A stretch of DNA of 64,000 nucleotides from DATAJX01 sp964601735 (GTDB taxonomy: Bacteria > Pseudomonadota > Alphaproteobacteria > UBA2136 > UBA6156). The notes under the pieces were generated by a model. It had not been told where the DNA came from and did no database searches. It was given only the letters and a program-made list of their open reading frames with translations. The position numbers and the translations under genes are program-made. Below, one piece after another: positions 48,554-56,757 of this stretch (within the stretch, counting starts at the first letter, position 1; the number at the start of each line of letters is the position of its first letter). The DNA lies in NCBI GenBank assembly GCA_964601735.1, contig CAZROO010000006.1, forward strand, positions 1-64,000, read 5' to 3'.

Positions 48554-49897
48554 CTACATAATCGGCCCTTCAACCCGCGCATCCACACCAAGGCTTTTCA
48601 GCTTGCGGTGCAGCGCGCTGCGCTCCATGCCCACAAAGTCCGCCGTGCGGCTCACGTTACCGTTAAAGCGCATCAGCTGGCTGGTCAGGTAGTTCTTCTC
48701 GAACAGCTCGCGGGCCTGGCGCAGCGGCATGGCCACCGCGGTTTCCATCACGTTGCTGGCCACCATGTCGCCGCGGGTCAGTTCCGGCGGCAGCATTTCG
48801 GGGTTAATGGTTTGCCCGGCGTGCATGATAATCAGCCATTCGCACAGATTCTTGAGCTGGCGGATGTTGCCCGGCCACGGGTAGCTAGTCAAAATCGCCA
48901 TGGTTGCGGGCGCAATCTTGGGCTGCGCGGCGGCGTCCGGCGCCATCACCTTCAAAAAGTGCTGCACCAGCGTCGGAATGTCCACGCTGCGGTCGCGCAG
49001 CGCGGGCAGCGGCAGCGGCACCACGGCCACGCGGTAGAACAGGTCGGCGCGGAACTTGTTCTGCTCGATCATGCCCTTCAGGTCTTTGCTGGTGCTGGAG
49101 ATCACGCGCACGTCAGCTTCCATGGGGATGCCGGTATGCGGGTCGGGAATCGTCCCTTCCTGCAAAAACTTCAGCAGGCGGGCCTGCATCGCTGGGGTCA
49201 GGTCGGCAATCTCGTCGAGGAACAGCGAACCGCCCTTGCCCTGGCTCACCATGCTGGCCAGCGTCAGTTCAAAGGTCTGGTCGCTCACGGCACCCGGGGC
49301 CATGATTACGAACGGACGGTCGGCGCGGCGACTGCCCTTGTGCACCAGGCGGGCGGCGATTTCCTTGCCGCTGCCGGGTTCACCCTGGATCAGGATACGG
49401 CTTTCGCCCGCCGCCACCTGCTTGATGGTCTGGCGCACAGTGGCAATCTCACTCGAAATCCCCAGCAGTTCCTGCACTTCACCACCCTTGGCGCGGAGCA
49501 GGTAGTTTTCCTTGCGCAACTGGGCCTCGCGGATAGCACGGCTCACGGTCAGCAGCAAACGCTCCACACTCGGCGGCTTCTCGATAAAATCATAGGCGCC
49601 CTTCTGGGTCGCCTGCACGGCGGTTTCGATGGTACCGTGTCCCGAAATCATAATCACGGGAAGTTCCGGCACGCGGCGCTTGATGCGACCCAGCACTTCC
49701 AGGCCGTCCATGCCTTCCATCCAGATGTCCAGCAACACCAGGTGCGGCAACTTCTGGCTCATCATTTCCAGCGCCTGCTGGCCGCTTTCGGCCACGCGTA
49801 CGTTATAACCGTCGTCCTCCAGAATCCCCGCGAGGGCGGTACGCACCTCGGTTTCGTCATCAACTACCAGAATGTCGTGACTGACCTGACTTGCCAT
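48554..49897 (-). CDS. ntrX: NtrX response regulator
   Basis: A 447-residue three-domain regulator. The receiver domain has Asp-Asp-Glu (VVDDETE) and the phosphoacceptor Asp57 (VLLDIWMEGMDG). The AAA+ domain has Walker A GEPGSGKE and Walker B GSLFLDEIAD. The C-terminal Fis-type HTH reads RFNGNVSRTADFVGMERSAL. The GAFTGA loop needed to contact sigma54 is not present (DQTFELTLASMV occupies the place), which is known for NtrX of several alphaproteobacteria. It is the partner of NtrY; the two genes overlap by 38 bp. ATG 49897 starts the receiver correctly. Confidence 0.93.
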   Translation of the reverse strand: MASQVSHDILVVDDETEVRTALAGILEDDGYNVRVAESGQQALEMMSQKLPHLVLLDIWMEGMDGLEVLGRIKRRVPELPVIMISGHGTIETAVQATQKGAYDFIEKPPSVERLLLTVSRAIREAQLRKENYLLRAKGGEVQELLGISSEIATVRQTIKQVAAGESRILIQGEPGSGKEIAARLVHKGSRRADRPFVIMAPGAVSDQTFELTLASMVSQGKGGSLFLDEIADLTPAMQARLLKFLQEGTIPDPHTGIPMEADVRVISSTSKDLKGMIEQNKFRADLFYRVAVVPLPLPALRDRSVDIPTLVQHFLKVMAPDAAAQPKIAPATMAILTSYPWPGNIRQLKNLCEWLIIMHAGQTINPEMLPPELTRGDMVASNVMETAVAMPLRQARELFEKNYLTSQLMRFNGNVSRTADFVGMERSALHRKLKSLGVDARVEGPIM

Positions 49898-52151
49898 TAC
49901 GTTTCCCCCTTGAACCTTTAACCTTGTTGTCTTTTTTGTCCGTCGGCACCGGGGCATTAAACAGCCCGGGCAGAGTCAACTCCACCGCGGCGCCCCCTTC
50001 CGGCCGGCGCATCAGGCGGGCGCGGCCTTCGTGTTCTTCCATCACGCGCCGTACCATCGCCAACCCCAGGCCAGTACCGCCCTTGCGTGTGGTCACGTAA
50101 GGGTCGAACAAGTGCTCTTCCTCAACATCGGGCGGCAGCCCTTTGCCGTTATCAAGCACCGTGACCGAGAGCTTATCAGATTGTGGCTTTTTGACAACAA
50201 CCTCAATGTGTCCCGCCGGCAACTCGGTGCCTGCTTTAGGAGCACCTCTTTCCTCAATTGCGTGGGTCGCATTTTCAAGCAGATTAACCAGTACACGGTT
50301 GACCAATTGTCCGCGGTCGGCCTGCACAATCTCTTCACCGGGGTGTAGCAGATTCTTCACTTCAAACGTGATTTTCGGCGCCTTGGCACGCTGGATGCCG
50401 ACCGCCTCCCCGACGATATCGACAAGGTTCTCTTCCTTGCGAATCGCCCCCGGCAGGCGCGCGAATTCGGAGAACTCGTTGGTCATGCGGCGCATGTCCT
50501 CGGCCTGGTCGATGATGGTGGTGGTGAGCTCCTTGTAGAGCTTCTGGTCGGCCTCGGGAATATGGATGAAATACTTGCGCTGCAAGCGCTCGGCACTCAG
50601 CTTGATGGGCGTGAGCGGGTTCTTGATTTCGTGCGCCAGGCGCCGTGCCACGTCGCGCCAGGCCGCCAGGCGCTGTGCGCCGATGAGCGGAGTAATATCG
50701 TCAAAAGTCAGCACCACGCCACCGGCCTTGCCGCCCTCCACATACTGCGGCACCAGCCGCACCTGCAACATGCGGACGCCACCGTTGGGCATATCCACTT
50801 TCAATTCATGTTCTTCCAGCCCGCGCGGCGCCAGCAAGGTTTTATTGGCCAGTTCGCCCAGCGCGGGTACGGCCTTGTCCAGAATCAGACCTTTTTTAAG
50901 GCTCAGCAGCCGTTCAGCCCCGGCATTGGCCAACTGCACCACGCCACGTTCGTCTATACGCACCACGCCCGCGGTCACGCCGGTCAGCACCGCTTCCATC
51001 TGGCGGCGGCGTTCGTCGAGTTCGTTGTTCTTGCGCTCCAGCAAATCGCGGTTGTGCAGCAGTTGCTGCGCCATGCGGTTGAAGGCCTGGGTGAGCACGC
51101 CCAGTTCGTCATCGGCGCGAGGCACCAGGCGCACGTCGTATTCGCCCGCGCTCACCTGGTTGGTGGCCTGCACCAGCGCGGTTACCGGCTGCACAATCCG
51201 GTTGGCCAGCCGCAGGCCTGTCCAGCTCGCGCCCGCCAGGCCACCCAGGCCGAGCATCACCAAAAACAATGTCGCCAGTGTGCGGATATGCCCGCGCTGC
51301 TCCCGCAGCTTGAAGTACTCCTGATACGCCGCATTGGTCTGGTCCACCCGCGCCAGCACGGCCGGGTTAATCGTCTGCTGCCCGGCCAGCCATACGTCGT
51401 TGTGCAGCGGCGCCAATGCTAAAACCTGCCCGCTGTTCTGGGCGCGGAACACCACCGGCGCTGGCAGCGGCGAGTCCATCGCCGCCAGGGCTTCCGAAGG
51501 CAGGTTCACCGTGCCGTAACCACCGCTGGCCAGAATGCGCCCGTGGTCGTCCACCAGAGCCAGAATGTCGAGATTTTTGCTCGCCGCTTCCTCGTTCAGC
51601 CAGCGGCGCAGGCTCTGCTGGTCGAGCAGCATCGGGTCGCGCCAGCCGGTGTCGCGGCTCAAGGCTTCCACTTCCAGCAGCAGGCCGCGCTGGTGTTCGT
51701 CAAGGTAGGCGGTGGCGGCCTGCAGGCTGCCTTCCAGCGCGCTGGTCACCTTGCCGCTAAACCAGCTTTCCACACCCTGATTGAGCAGATACACTGCCAG
51801 CAGCGTCACGCAAATGGCGGGCACGATGGCGAGGAAACTGAAAATCGCCAGCAACCGGATATGCAACCGCCCGCCAGCCAGCCGCCCGCGCCTGTCCAGA
51901 AACATCACCAGCACCTTGCGGCCCACGTAGAGCACAAGGAAGGTCATCAGGATCACATTGGCGTCAATCAGCGCCAGGTAAGCCGGGCCTGACAAATCCG
52001 GTTGGACGATACCGAGTACAATCACCGCCAGCACTACCAGCAGACTTAAACCGGCGGCCCCGAAAATGCCGAATTTGGCCATACGGTAAATCGGCGATTG
52101 CTGCCCCTTGGGCCGCCGCCGGTCCACCATCCCCGCCATCAGTTCCGTCAT
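49860..52151 (-). CDS. ntrY: NtrY membrane sensor histidine kinase
   Basis: A 763-residue kinase. The N-terminus has four TM helices (about 25-50, 60-85, 100-122 and 290-312) with a periplasmic domain between the third and the fourth, then a HAMP domain (NRIVQPVTALVQATNQVSAG), a PAS domain (about 385-490), the H-box RLAHEIKNPLTPIKLSAERL with His near residue 507, and an HATPase domain (NLLENATHAI, VLDNGKGLPP, GGTGLGLAMVRR). It should phosphorylate NtrX; in relatives the pair responds to nitrogen or redox state and affects envelope genes. The C-terminal 30 residues are basic. Confidence 0.94.
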   Translation of the reverse strand: MTELMAGMVDRRRPKGQQSPIYRMAKFGIFGAAGLSLLVVLAVIVLGIVQPDLSGPAYLALIDANVILMTFLVLYVGRKVLVMFLDRRGRLAGGRLHIRLLAIFSFLAIVPAICVTLLAVYLLNQGVESWFSGKVTSALEGSLQAATAYLDEHQRGLLLEVEALSRDTGWRDPMLLDQQSLRRWLNEEAASKNLDILALVDDHGRILASGGYGTVNLPSEALAAMDSPLPAPVVFRAQNSGQVLALAPLHNDVWLAGQQTINPAVLARVDQTNAAYQEYFKLREQRGHIRTLATLFLVMLGLGGLAGASWTGLRLANRIVQPVTALVQATNQVSAGEYDVRLVPRADDELGVLTQAFNRMAQQLLHNRDLLERKNNELDERRRQMEAVLTGVTAGVVRIDERGVVQLANAGAERLLSLKKGLILDKAVPALGELANKTLLAPRGLEEHELKVDMPNGGVRMLQVRLVPQYVEGGKAGGVVLTFDDITPLIGAQRLAAWRDVARRLAHEIKNPLTPIKLSAERLQRKYFIHIPEADQKLYKELTTTIIDQAEDMRRMTNEFSEFARLPGAIRKEENLVDIVGEAVGIQRAKAPKITFEVKNLLHPGEEIVQADRGQLVNRVLVNLLENATHAIEERGAPKAGTELPAGHIEVVVKKPQSDKLSVTVLDNGKGLPPDVEEEHLFDPYVTTRKGGTGLGLAMVRRVMEEHEGRARLMRRPEGGAAVELTLPGLFNAPVPTDKKDNKVKGSRGKRNGKSGQSRHSGS

Positions 52152-52284
52152 TACCCTCAGCTATACCGCACCTCTGCCCCTGTCGTCACTCAATCTGCTT
52201 TCCGGGCAGGCCACCGTGTCGTATACAACACGTGCTCCCTATTAATCGAAAGCCCCATACAAACCGGGCCTTTCATATAGTTCC

Positions 52285-52334
52285 TCGCGTGCGCGCACGC
52301 GTACACCTACCTACGCGTATGCGCCTGCACACGC
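52285..52334 (+). promoter_or_regulatory. Alternating purine-pyrimidine (Z-DNA-prone) tract upstream of topA
   Basis: Three strictly alternating stretches follow each other: 52285-52305 (21 bp, containing the perfect palindrome GCGTGCGCGCACGC), 52311-52323 (13 bp) and 52325-52334 (10 bp). They lie 50-100 bp before the topA ATG, in the divergent ntrY-topA gap. Such tracts flip to left-handed DNA under negative supercoiling, the quantity TopA controls; a regulatory link is inference. Confidence 0.55.
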
Positions 52335-52383
52335 AGGTAAACCCCATTGACACAACAACTTTTGCCGTCCATTTTCCGCCCCA

Positions 52384-54672
52384 ATGCAAAATTCAGTCGT
52401 CATCGTCGAAAGTCCCGCCAAAGCCAAAACCATCGAAGGTTACCTGGGCAAGGGTTATACCGTGCTGGCCAGCTTTGGCCACATCCGCGACCTCCCCAGC
52501 AAGGAAGGCGCGGTGGAGCCCGATAACGACTTCGCCATGCACTACCGGGTGAGCCCGGACAGCGAAAAGCACGTCAAGGCTATCATGTCGGCGCTCAAAA
52601 AGGCCGACACCCTCTACCTCGCAACCGACTTGGACCGCGAAGGGGAAGCTATTTCCTGGCACGTGTGGCAGGTGATTAAAGAACGAGACCCCAAGCTGGC
52701 CGCCAAGCTCAACGTTCACCGCATCGAGTTCGACGAAATCACCAAGTCGGCCATCCAGCACGCCGTGGCCCACCCGCGCGAACTGGCGCTGAACCTGGTG
52801 GACGCCCAACAGGCCCGCCGTGCGCTCGACTATCTCGTCGGGTTCACGCTCAGCCCGGTGCTGTGGCGCAAGGTCAAAACCGGACTTAGTGCTGGCCGCG
52901 TACAAAGCGTGGCGCTGCGCCTGATCTGCGAACGCGAAGACGCGATTGAAGCGTTTAAAGCCGACGAATACTGGACCATCCACGGCGCGTTCAGCACGCC
53001 CAAGGGCGCGGCCCTGCCCGCCAACCTGGCGGTGTATGGCGGCACCAAGGTCGAAAAATTCTCGTTCAAGACCGAGGCCGAATCCACCGCCGCCACCAAC
53101 GCGCTCACCCCGCCCAAGTACACGGTAACCGACGTTGAAAAGAGCCCGCGCAACCGCTACCCGGCGGCCCCTTTCACCACCAGCACCCTGCAACAGGAAG
53201 CCTCGCGCAAGCTCAGCTTTGGCGCCAAGCGCACCATGATGGCCGCGCAGCGCCTGTACGAAGCCGGGCACATCACCTACATGCGTACCGACTCGGTCAA
53301 CCTGGCCACCGAGGCGGTCAATAAAATCCGTGCCGCAATTTCCAAATTTTACCCGGACGCCCTGCCCAACAGCCCGCTCAGCTACAAGAGCAAGCAAAAG
53401 AACGCGCAGGAAGCCCACGAAGCCATCCGTCCCACCGATGCCTTTGCGCGCCCCGGCAGCTTACGGCTGGAAGCCGACCAGGCCCGTCTCTACGAGCTCA
53501 TCTGGCAACGCACCGTGGCCTGCCAAATGGCGCCCGCGCAAATGGAACAAACCGTCATCACCATTGGCGAGCCCAGCGGCCAGCACCAGTTCCGCGCCAC
53601 CGGCAGTGTGGTGGTCATGCCCGGCTTCCTCAGCGTGTACCGCGAGGGCGTGGACGATGCCGCCGCTGATGACGACGACAAGATCCTCCCCGCCGTGCAA
53701 AAAGGCGATGTGCTGCAAACCGTTTCCATCACCGGCGACCAGCACTTCACCGAGCCGCCGCCGCGCTTCTCGGAAGCCTCGCTGGTCAAGGCACTGGAAG
53801 AACACGAGATCGGCCGCCCCAGTACATATGCCAGCATTATCAGTACTTTGCAGGATAGAGGTTATGTAAGAATTGAACAGCGCCGTTTCTTCCCCGAAGA
53901 CGTGGGCCGTATCGTCAACAAGTTCCTCTCCACGCACTTCAACGAGTACATTAACGTCAAGTTCACCGCCGCGATGGAAGACGACCTAGACGCCATCGCG
54001 CGCGGCGAGCACGACTGGAAGCCAACGCTGCGCCAGTTCTGGAAGCCATTCAAAAAGCAGGTCGATGAAAAAGCCGAGACCGTGCAAAAGGCCGACATGT
54101 TCGAGCCCACCGGCGAAAAATGCCCCGAGTGCGGCGAAGGTGATTTGATCTGGCGCCTGTCGCGCTTCGGCCGCAAGTTCAAGGGCTGCAACCGCTACCC
54201 GGATTGCACCTATATTGAAAAAACCGGCCCCGCCGCCGCAGGGCCGGAGCTGATGGGCATCCAATGCCCCAAGTGCGGCCCTCATGGTGGGGGGGGCGAG
54301 ATCGCCAAACGTGTCAGCCGCCGCGGCAAGGTCTTCTACAGCTGCAGTACCTGGCCCAAGTGTGACTACGCGCTGTGGGATGAACCGGTCAACCAGCCCT
54401 GCCCCAAGTGCCACTGGCCGCTCATCGTTAAAAAGCAGAGCAAAAAGTTCGGTGAATGGCACAAGTGCACCCAGCCCGACTGCGGCTGGAACGACAATGC
54501 CGAAGCCGCGGCCATGAACGCCGCCTTTGCCGCGCGCTTTAAAAAACGTTTTGCCGCCAAGGATGGCGACGCCGCCGCCCCAGCCAAGGGCGCTAAAGCC
54601 AAGGCCGCGCCCAAGGCAAAAGCCGCCGCTAAAAAAGCACCTGCCAAAAAGCCCGCAGCGAAAAAGAAATAG
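52384..54672 (+). CDS. topA: DNA topoisomerase I
   Basis: A 762-residue type IA topoisomerase that relaxes negative supercoils. The Toprim domain has VIVESPAKAKTIEGYLG and DLDREGEAISWH; the active-site Tyr is Tyr299 in HITYMRTDS. The core continues with EAHEAIRPT and GRPSTYASIISTLQDRGYV. The C-terminus has a four-Cys zinc ribbon (CPECGEGDLIWR...CNRYPDC) and two ribbon-like repeats, one of which retains all Cys, then an Ala/Lys-rich tail (KAAPKAKAAAKKAPAKKPA) probably binding DNA. It is divergent from ntrY and ends at a strong terminator. Confidence 0.97.
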   Translation: MQNSVVIVESPAKAKTIEGYLGKGYTVLASFGHIRDLPSKEGAVEPDNDFAMHYRVSPDSEKHVKAIMSALKKADTLYLATDLDREGEAISWHVWQVIKERDPKLAAKLNVHRIEFDEITKSAIQHAVAHPRELALNLVDAQQARRALDYLVGFTLSPVLWRKVKTGLSAGRVQSVALRLICEREDAIEAFKADEYWTIHGAFSTPKGAALPANLAVYGGTKVEKFSFKTEAESTAATNALTPPKYTVTDVEKSPRNRYPAAPFTTSTLQQEASRKLSFGAKRTMMAAQRLYEAGHITYMRTDSVNLATEAVNKIRAAISKFYPDALPNSPLSYKSKQKNAQEAHEAIRPTDAFARPGSLRLEADQARLYELIWQRTVACQMAPAQMEQTVITIGEPSGQHQFRATGSVVVMPGFLSVYREGVDDAAADDDDKILPAVQKGDVLQTVSITGDQHFTEPPPRFSEASLVKALEEHEIGRPSTYASIISTLQDRGYVRIEQRRFFPEDVGRIVNKFLSTHFNEYINVKFTAAMEDDLDAIARGEHDWKPTLRQFWKPFKKQVDEKAETVQKADMFEPTGEKCPECGEGDLIWRLSRFGRKFKGCNRYPDCTYIEKTGPAAAGPELMGIQCPKCGPHGGGGEIAKRVSRRGKVFYSCSTWPKCDYALWDEPVNQPCPKCHWPLIVKKQSKKFGEWHKCTQPDCGWNDNAEAAAMNAAFAARFKKRFAAKDGDAAAPAKGAKAKAAPKAKAAAKKAPAKKPAAKKK

Positions 54673-54678
54673 CCTCAT

Positions 54679-54710
54679 AAAAAGCGCCCCGGTCACCCGG
54701 GGCGTTTTTT
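54679..54710 (+). terminator. Rho-independent terminator of topA
   Basis: AAAAAGCGCCCCGG / CCGGGGCGTTTTTT around a TCAC loop, 7 bp after the stop. The A-run on the left would let it also serve the convergent gene at 54719. Confidence 0.9.
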
Positions 54711-54718
54711 CTAATTAA

Positions 54719-55048
54719 TTAGGTGGGTACAGCCACCTTCATAGAAACATGCGGCCCGTCCAACGGCCCATCATCATCGAAGGTCATCAGGCATGAAACG
54801 ACATACCCTCGCCCCATGATATCCAGCATCAGCTGCCTGCACAGACCCGTGCTTAGATATGCGATTGCTTCGTTATGTGAAGCCGCATCTGCCATGAGCT
54901 CAACCTCCCCTTCACCGAGCTTCTGCTGCTTTTTCAGCATCTGACGCCGCAGTTCAGTATCAATTCGCTCGAAAGCATCCAGTTCATCTTCCGAAATTAA
55001 GGAATCGGACTTGGGAGCAAGTTGCAATTGATCAGACCATGTCGTCAT
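54719..55048 (-). CDS. Unknown small protein
   Basis: A 109-residue, mostly helical, acidic protein that I do not recognise (EDELDAFERIDTELRRQMLKK; AIAYLSTGLCRQLMLDIMG; a closing strand HVSMKVAVPT). No signal peptide or TM is seen. ATG 55048 has GGAGG 7 bp upstream; an in-frame extension to 55090 is not supported. It is convergent with topA and divergent from the acidic 93-residue protein. Confidence 0.6.
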   Translation of the reverse strand: MTTWSDQLQLAPKSDSLISEDELDAFERIDTELRRQMLKKQQKLGEGEVELMADAASHNEAIAYLSTGLCRQLMLDIMGRGYVVSCLMTFDDDGPLDGPHVSMKVAVPT

Positions 55049-55237
55049 AACCGTTCCTCCAGATGAATCAGCCCGGAATGGGCCTGTCAAAACCAGATAT
55101 AGGACAAGGCACTGTTTTTACAAGCCTTGCCTATAAACCAGGCAATCCAACTTCGCATAAAACAACCCCCGTTTTCTTATCGCGATTTTAGGCCACCCCG
55201 GCTACCTTCTCCGCGTAACGTAAGGAGGACAACAACA

Positions 55238-55519
55238 ATGCCCAGCCGTACACCGTACACCGACCTGCTGCACAATCGTGGCGCGCTCATCACCCGTCAC
55301 CCGCTGCCGGAAGGCGACGAGCACCCTTTCGGCACGGTCACCGATGACGACATCGACGCTCTCGAAAACGAGGTCTTTGAGCGCGAGGATGACCGCGAGG
55401 TACTGATGCCGGTGGAGGACATCGACAATGTGCTGTACCTTAACGAGGACGACGTCGCCGACGGCGACGAGTCGCAGGAATGGCAGGTTTCGCAAACCGA
55501 GCGTGGCGTCAACGCCTGA
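55238..55519 (+). CDS. Acidic unknown protein
   Basis: A 93-residue protein with about 30 percent Asp and Glu (VTDDDIDALENEVFE, EDIDNVLYLNEDDVADGDE). I do not recognise it. TAAGGAGG 7 bp before ATG 55238 is a near-perfect Shine-Dalgarno sequence, so high expression is likely. The array at its stop codon and a terminator follow. Confidence 0.65.
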   Translation: MPSRTPYTDLLHNRGALITRHPLPEGDEHPFGTVTDDDIDALENEVFEREDDREVLMPVEDIDNVLYLNEDDVADGDESQEWQVSQTERGVNA

Positions 55520-55556
55520 TCAAGGATCAGAGGCGAGAGGGTCAGAGGATAAGAGG
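55517..55556 (+). repeat. 7-bp-period repeat at a stop codon
   Basis: TGA of the acidic-protein gene is followed by purine-rich units of type AAGGATC and AGAGGNN, period 7-8, ending at the terminator stem. One arm only. Confidence 0.6.
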
Positions 55557-55584
55557 AAAAGCGGCCCGTCCGGGCCGCTTTGTT
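55557..55584. terminator. Bidirectional terminator
   Basis: AAAAGCGGCCCG / CGGGCCGCTTT with a TC loop, between convergent genes; its end touches the stop codon of the lipoprotein gene. Confidence 0.85.
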
Positions 55585-55909
55585 ATTTCCTGGCGGGCGC
55601 AGGCGGGTTGCAGCCGATAACCATATTGCGGCCATGCAGGCTCTCGCTTTCCGAGCCCCGGAAGCCGTTATATCCCGCACCGTGCTTTCTATAACCCTTT
55701 TCGTCATGCCGCTCCCATTCACGGTAGCCGTTGGGGCCGCAGATTTTACCCGCCTCGTCCAGGCAACTGTTCCAGTTGGAATAATTACCGTTGCAGCTGA
55801 TGGCAAACCCCTGGCTGCCGTCCGGCAGGTAAATAAGCTTATGGCTCGCCGTGCCCATCGCGCACCCGGCCAACGCCAGCGCACTCAAAATAACACAACA
55901 TGCTCTCAT
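55583..55909 (-). CDS. Small lipoprotein, unknown
   Basis: A 108-residue protein with signal peptide and lipobox (LSALALAGCAMG), so it should be lipidated at Cys16. The mature part contains SQGFAISCNGNYSNWNSCLDEAGKICG (region about 32-58), a small domain with three Cys, and a Gly/Tyr-rich end. The domain is known from other proteobacterial lipoproteins of unknown function. It lies 2 bp downstream of pyrH on the same strand, in the place where frr is usually found. Confidence 0.75.
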   Translation of the reverse strand: MRACCVILSALALAGCAMGTASHKLIYLPDGSQGFAISCNGNYSNWNSCLDEAGKICGPNGYREWERHDEKGYRKHGAGYNGFRGSESESLHGRNMVIGCNPPAPARK

Positions 55910-55911
55910 CC

Positions 55912-56607
55912 CTAGCCTACCCTTGTTGCCTTGGCCTTGCCATTGAGCGCGGCGCGAATCTCACCCAGCCGGCACACCAGCAGCGGCAGCTTGTGCTCGC
56001 GGCACAGGGCAATGGCATTGGCATCCATCACTTTCAAATCCTCCACCAGCACCTCCTTGTAGGTCACCTTGTCCAGGTGTTTGGCCTTTTTGTCCTTTTT
56101 GGGGTCACCGGTGTAAATGCCGTCCACCTTGGTGGCCTTGATGAGCAAATCGGCCTGCAGCTCAACCGCGCGCAAGGCCCCGGCGGTATCGGTGGTGAAG
56201 AACGGGTTGCCCGTCCCGGCGGCCAGAATCACCACCCGCCCCTTTTCCATATGCCGGATGGCCCGGCGGCGAATGTAAGGCTCAGCCATGCTGTAGACCG
56301 TCACCGCGCTCATCACGCGAGTGCTCACGCCCAGTTGCTCCAGCGCGCTCTGCAGCGCCAGGCCGTTGATGACGGTGGCGAGCATCCCCATCTGGTGGGC
56401 CACACTCTCGTCAATCCCGGCCTCAATGGCCTCGCGGCCGCGCACGATGTTGCCGCCGCCAATGACCACGCCGATCTGCATTTTATCGTCCTGCAGGCTC
56501 TTGATTTCCCGCGCAATCAGCGCAATCGCCTTGCCGTCCAGAATATCATCGCCATCGCCGCCGAACCGCTCGCCCGAAACCTTCACCAATACCCTGCGTA
56601 ATGCCAT
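55912..56607 (-). CDS. pyrH: UMP kinase
   Basis: A 231-residue amino-acid-kinase-fold enzyme that phosphorylates UMP to UDP. RVLVKVSGERFGGDGDD is the N-terminal P-loop-like motif, and GVVIGGGNIVRGRE and ILAAGTGNPFFTTDTAGALRAVE are the substrate motifs. Length matches bacterial PyrH. It follows tsf, as is usual, but through a 147-bp gap that contains a terminator and repeat arrays, and frr does not follow it. Confidence 0.96.
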   Translation of the reverse strand: MALRRVLVKVSGERFGGDGDDILDGKAIALIAREIKSLQDDKMQIGVVIGGGNIVRGREAIEAGIDESVAHQMGMLATVINGLALQSALEQLGVSTRVMSAVTVYSMAEPYIRRRAIRHMEKGRVVILAAGTGNPFFTTDTAGALRAVELQADLLIKATKVDGIYTGDPKKDKKAKHLDKVTYKEVLVEDLKVMDANAIALCREHKLPLLVCRLGEIRAALNGKAKATRVG

Positions 56608-56644
56608 GCACCGCTCTTTCCTATGTCTGCATGATACGCAACAA

Positions 56645-56757
56645 AGAGGTTAGAGGTTAGGGTTTAGAGGTTAGACAAGCCTAAACCCTCATCAAAAAAA
56701 GCCCCGGCATCGCCGGGGCTTTCCTGTTACCTGTATCCTGTAACCCGATACCTGTTA
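56645..56757 (-). repeat. 7-bp repeat arrays around the tsf terminator
   Basis: On the minus strand an array of five units of type TAACAGG/TATCGGG begins exactly with the TAA stop of tsf (56723-56757). A second array of four GAGGTTA-type units (plus strand, 56645-56672) lies on the other side of the terminator, and its short complementary arm is at 56679-56689. Confidence 0.85.
56694..56722 (-). terminator. Terminator between tsf and pyrH
   Basis: AAAGCCCCGGC / GCCGGGGCTTT around ATC, with T-runs on the minus-strand side. It implies that pyrH has its own promoter or depends on read-through. Confidence 0.85.
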
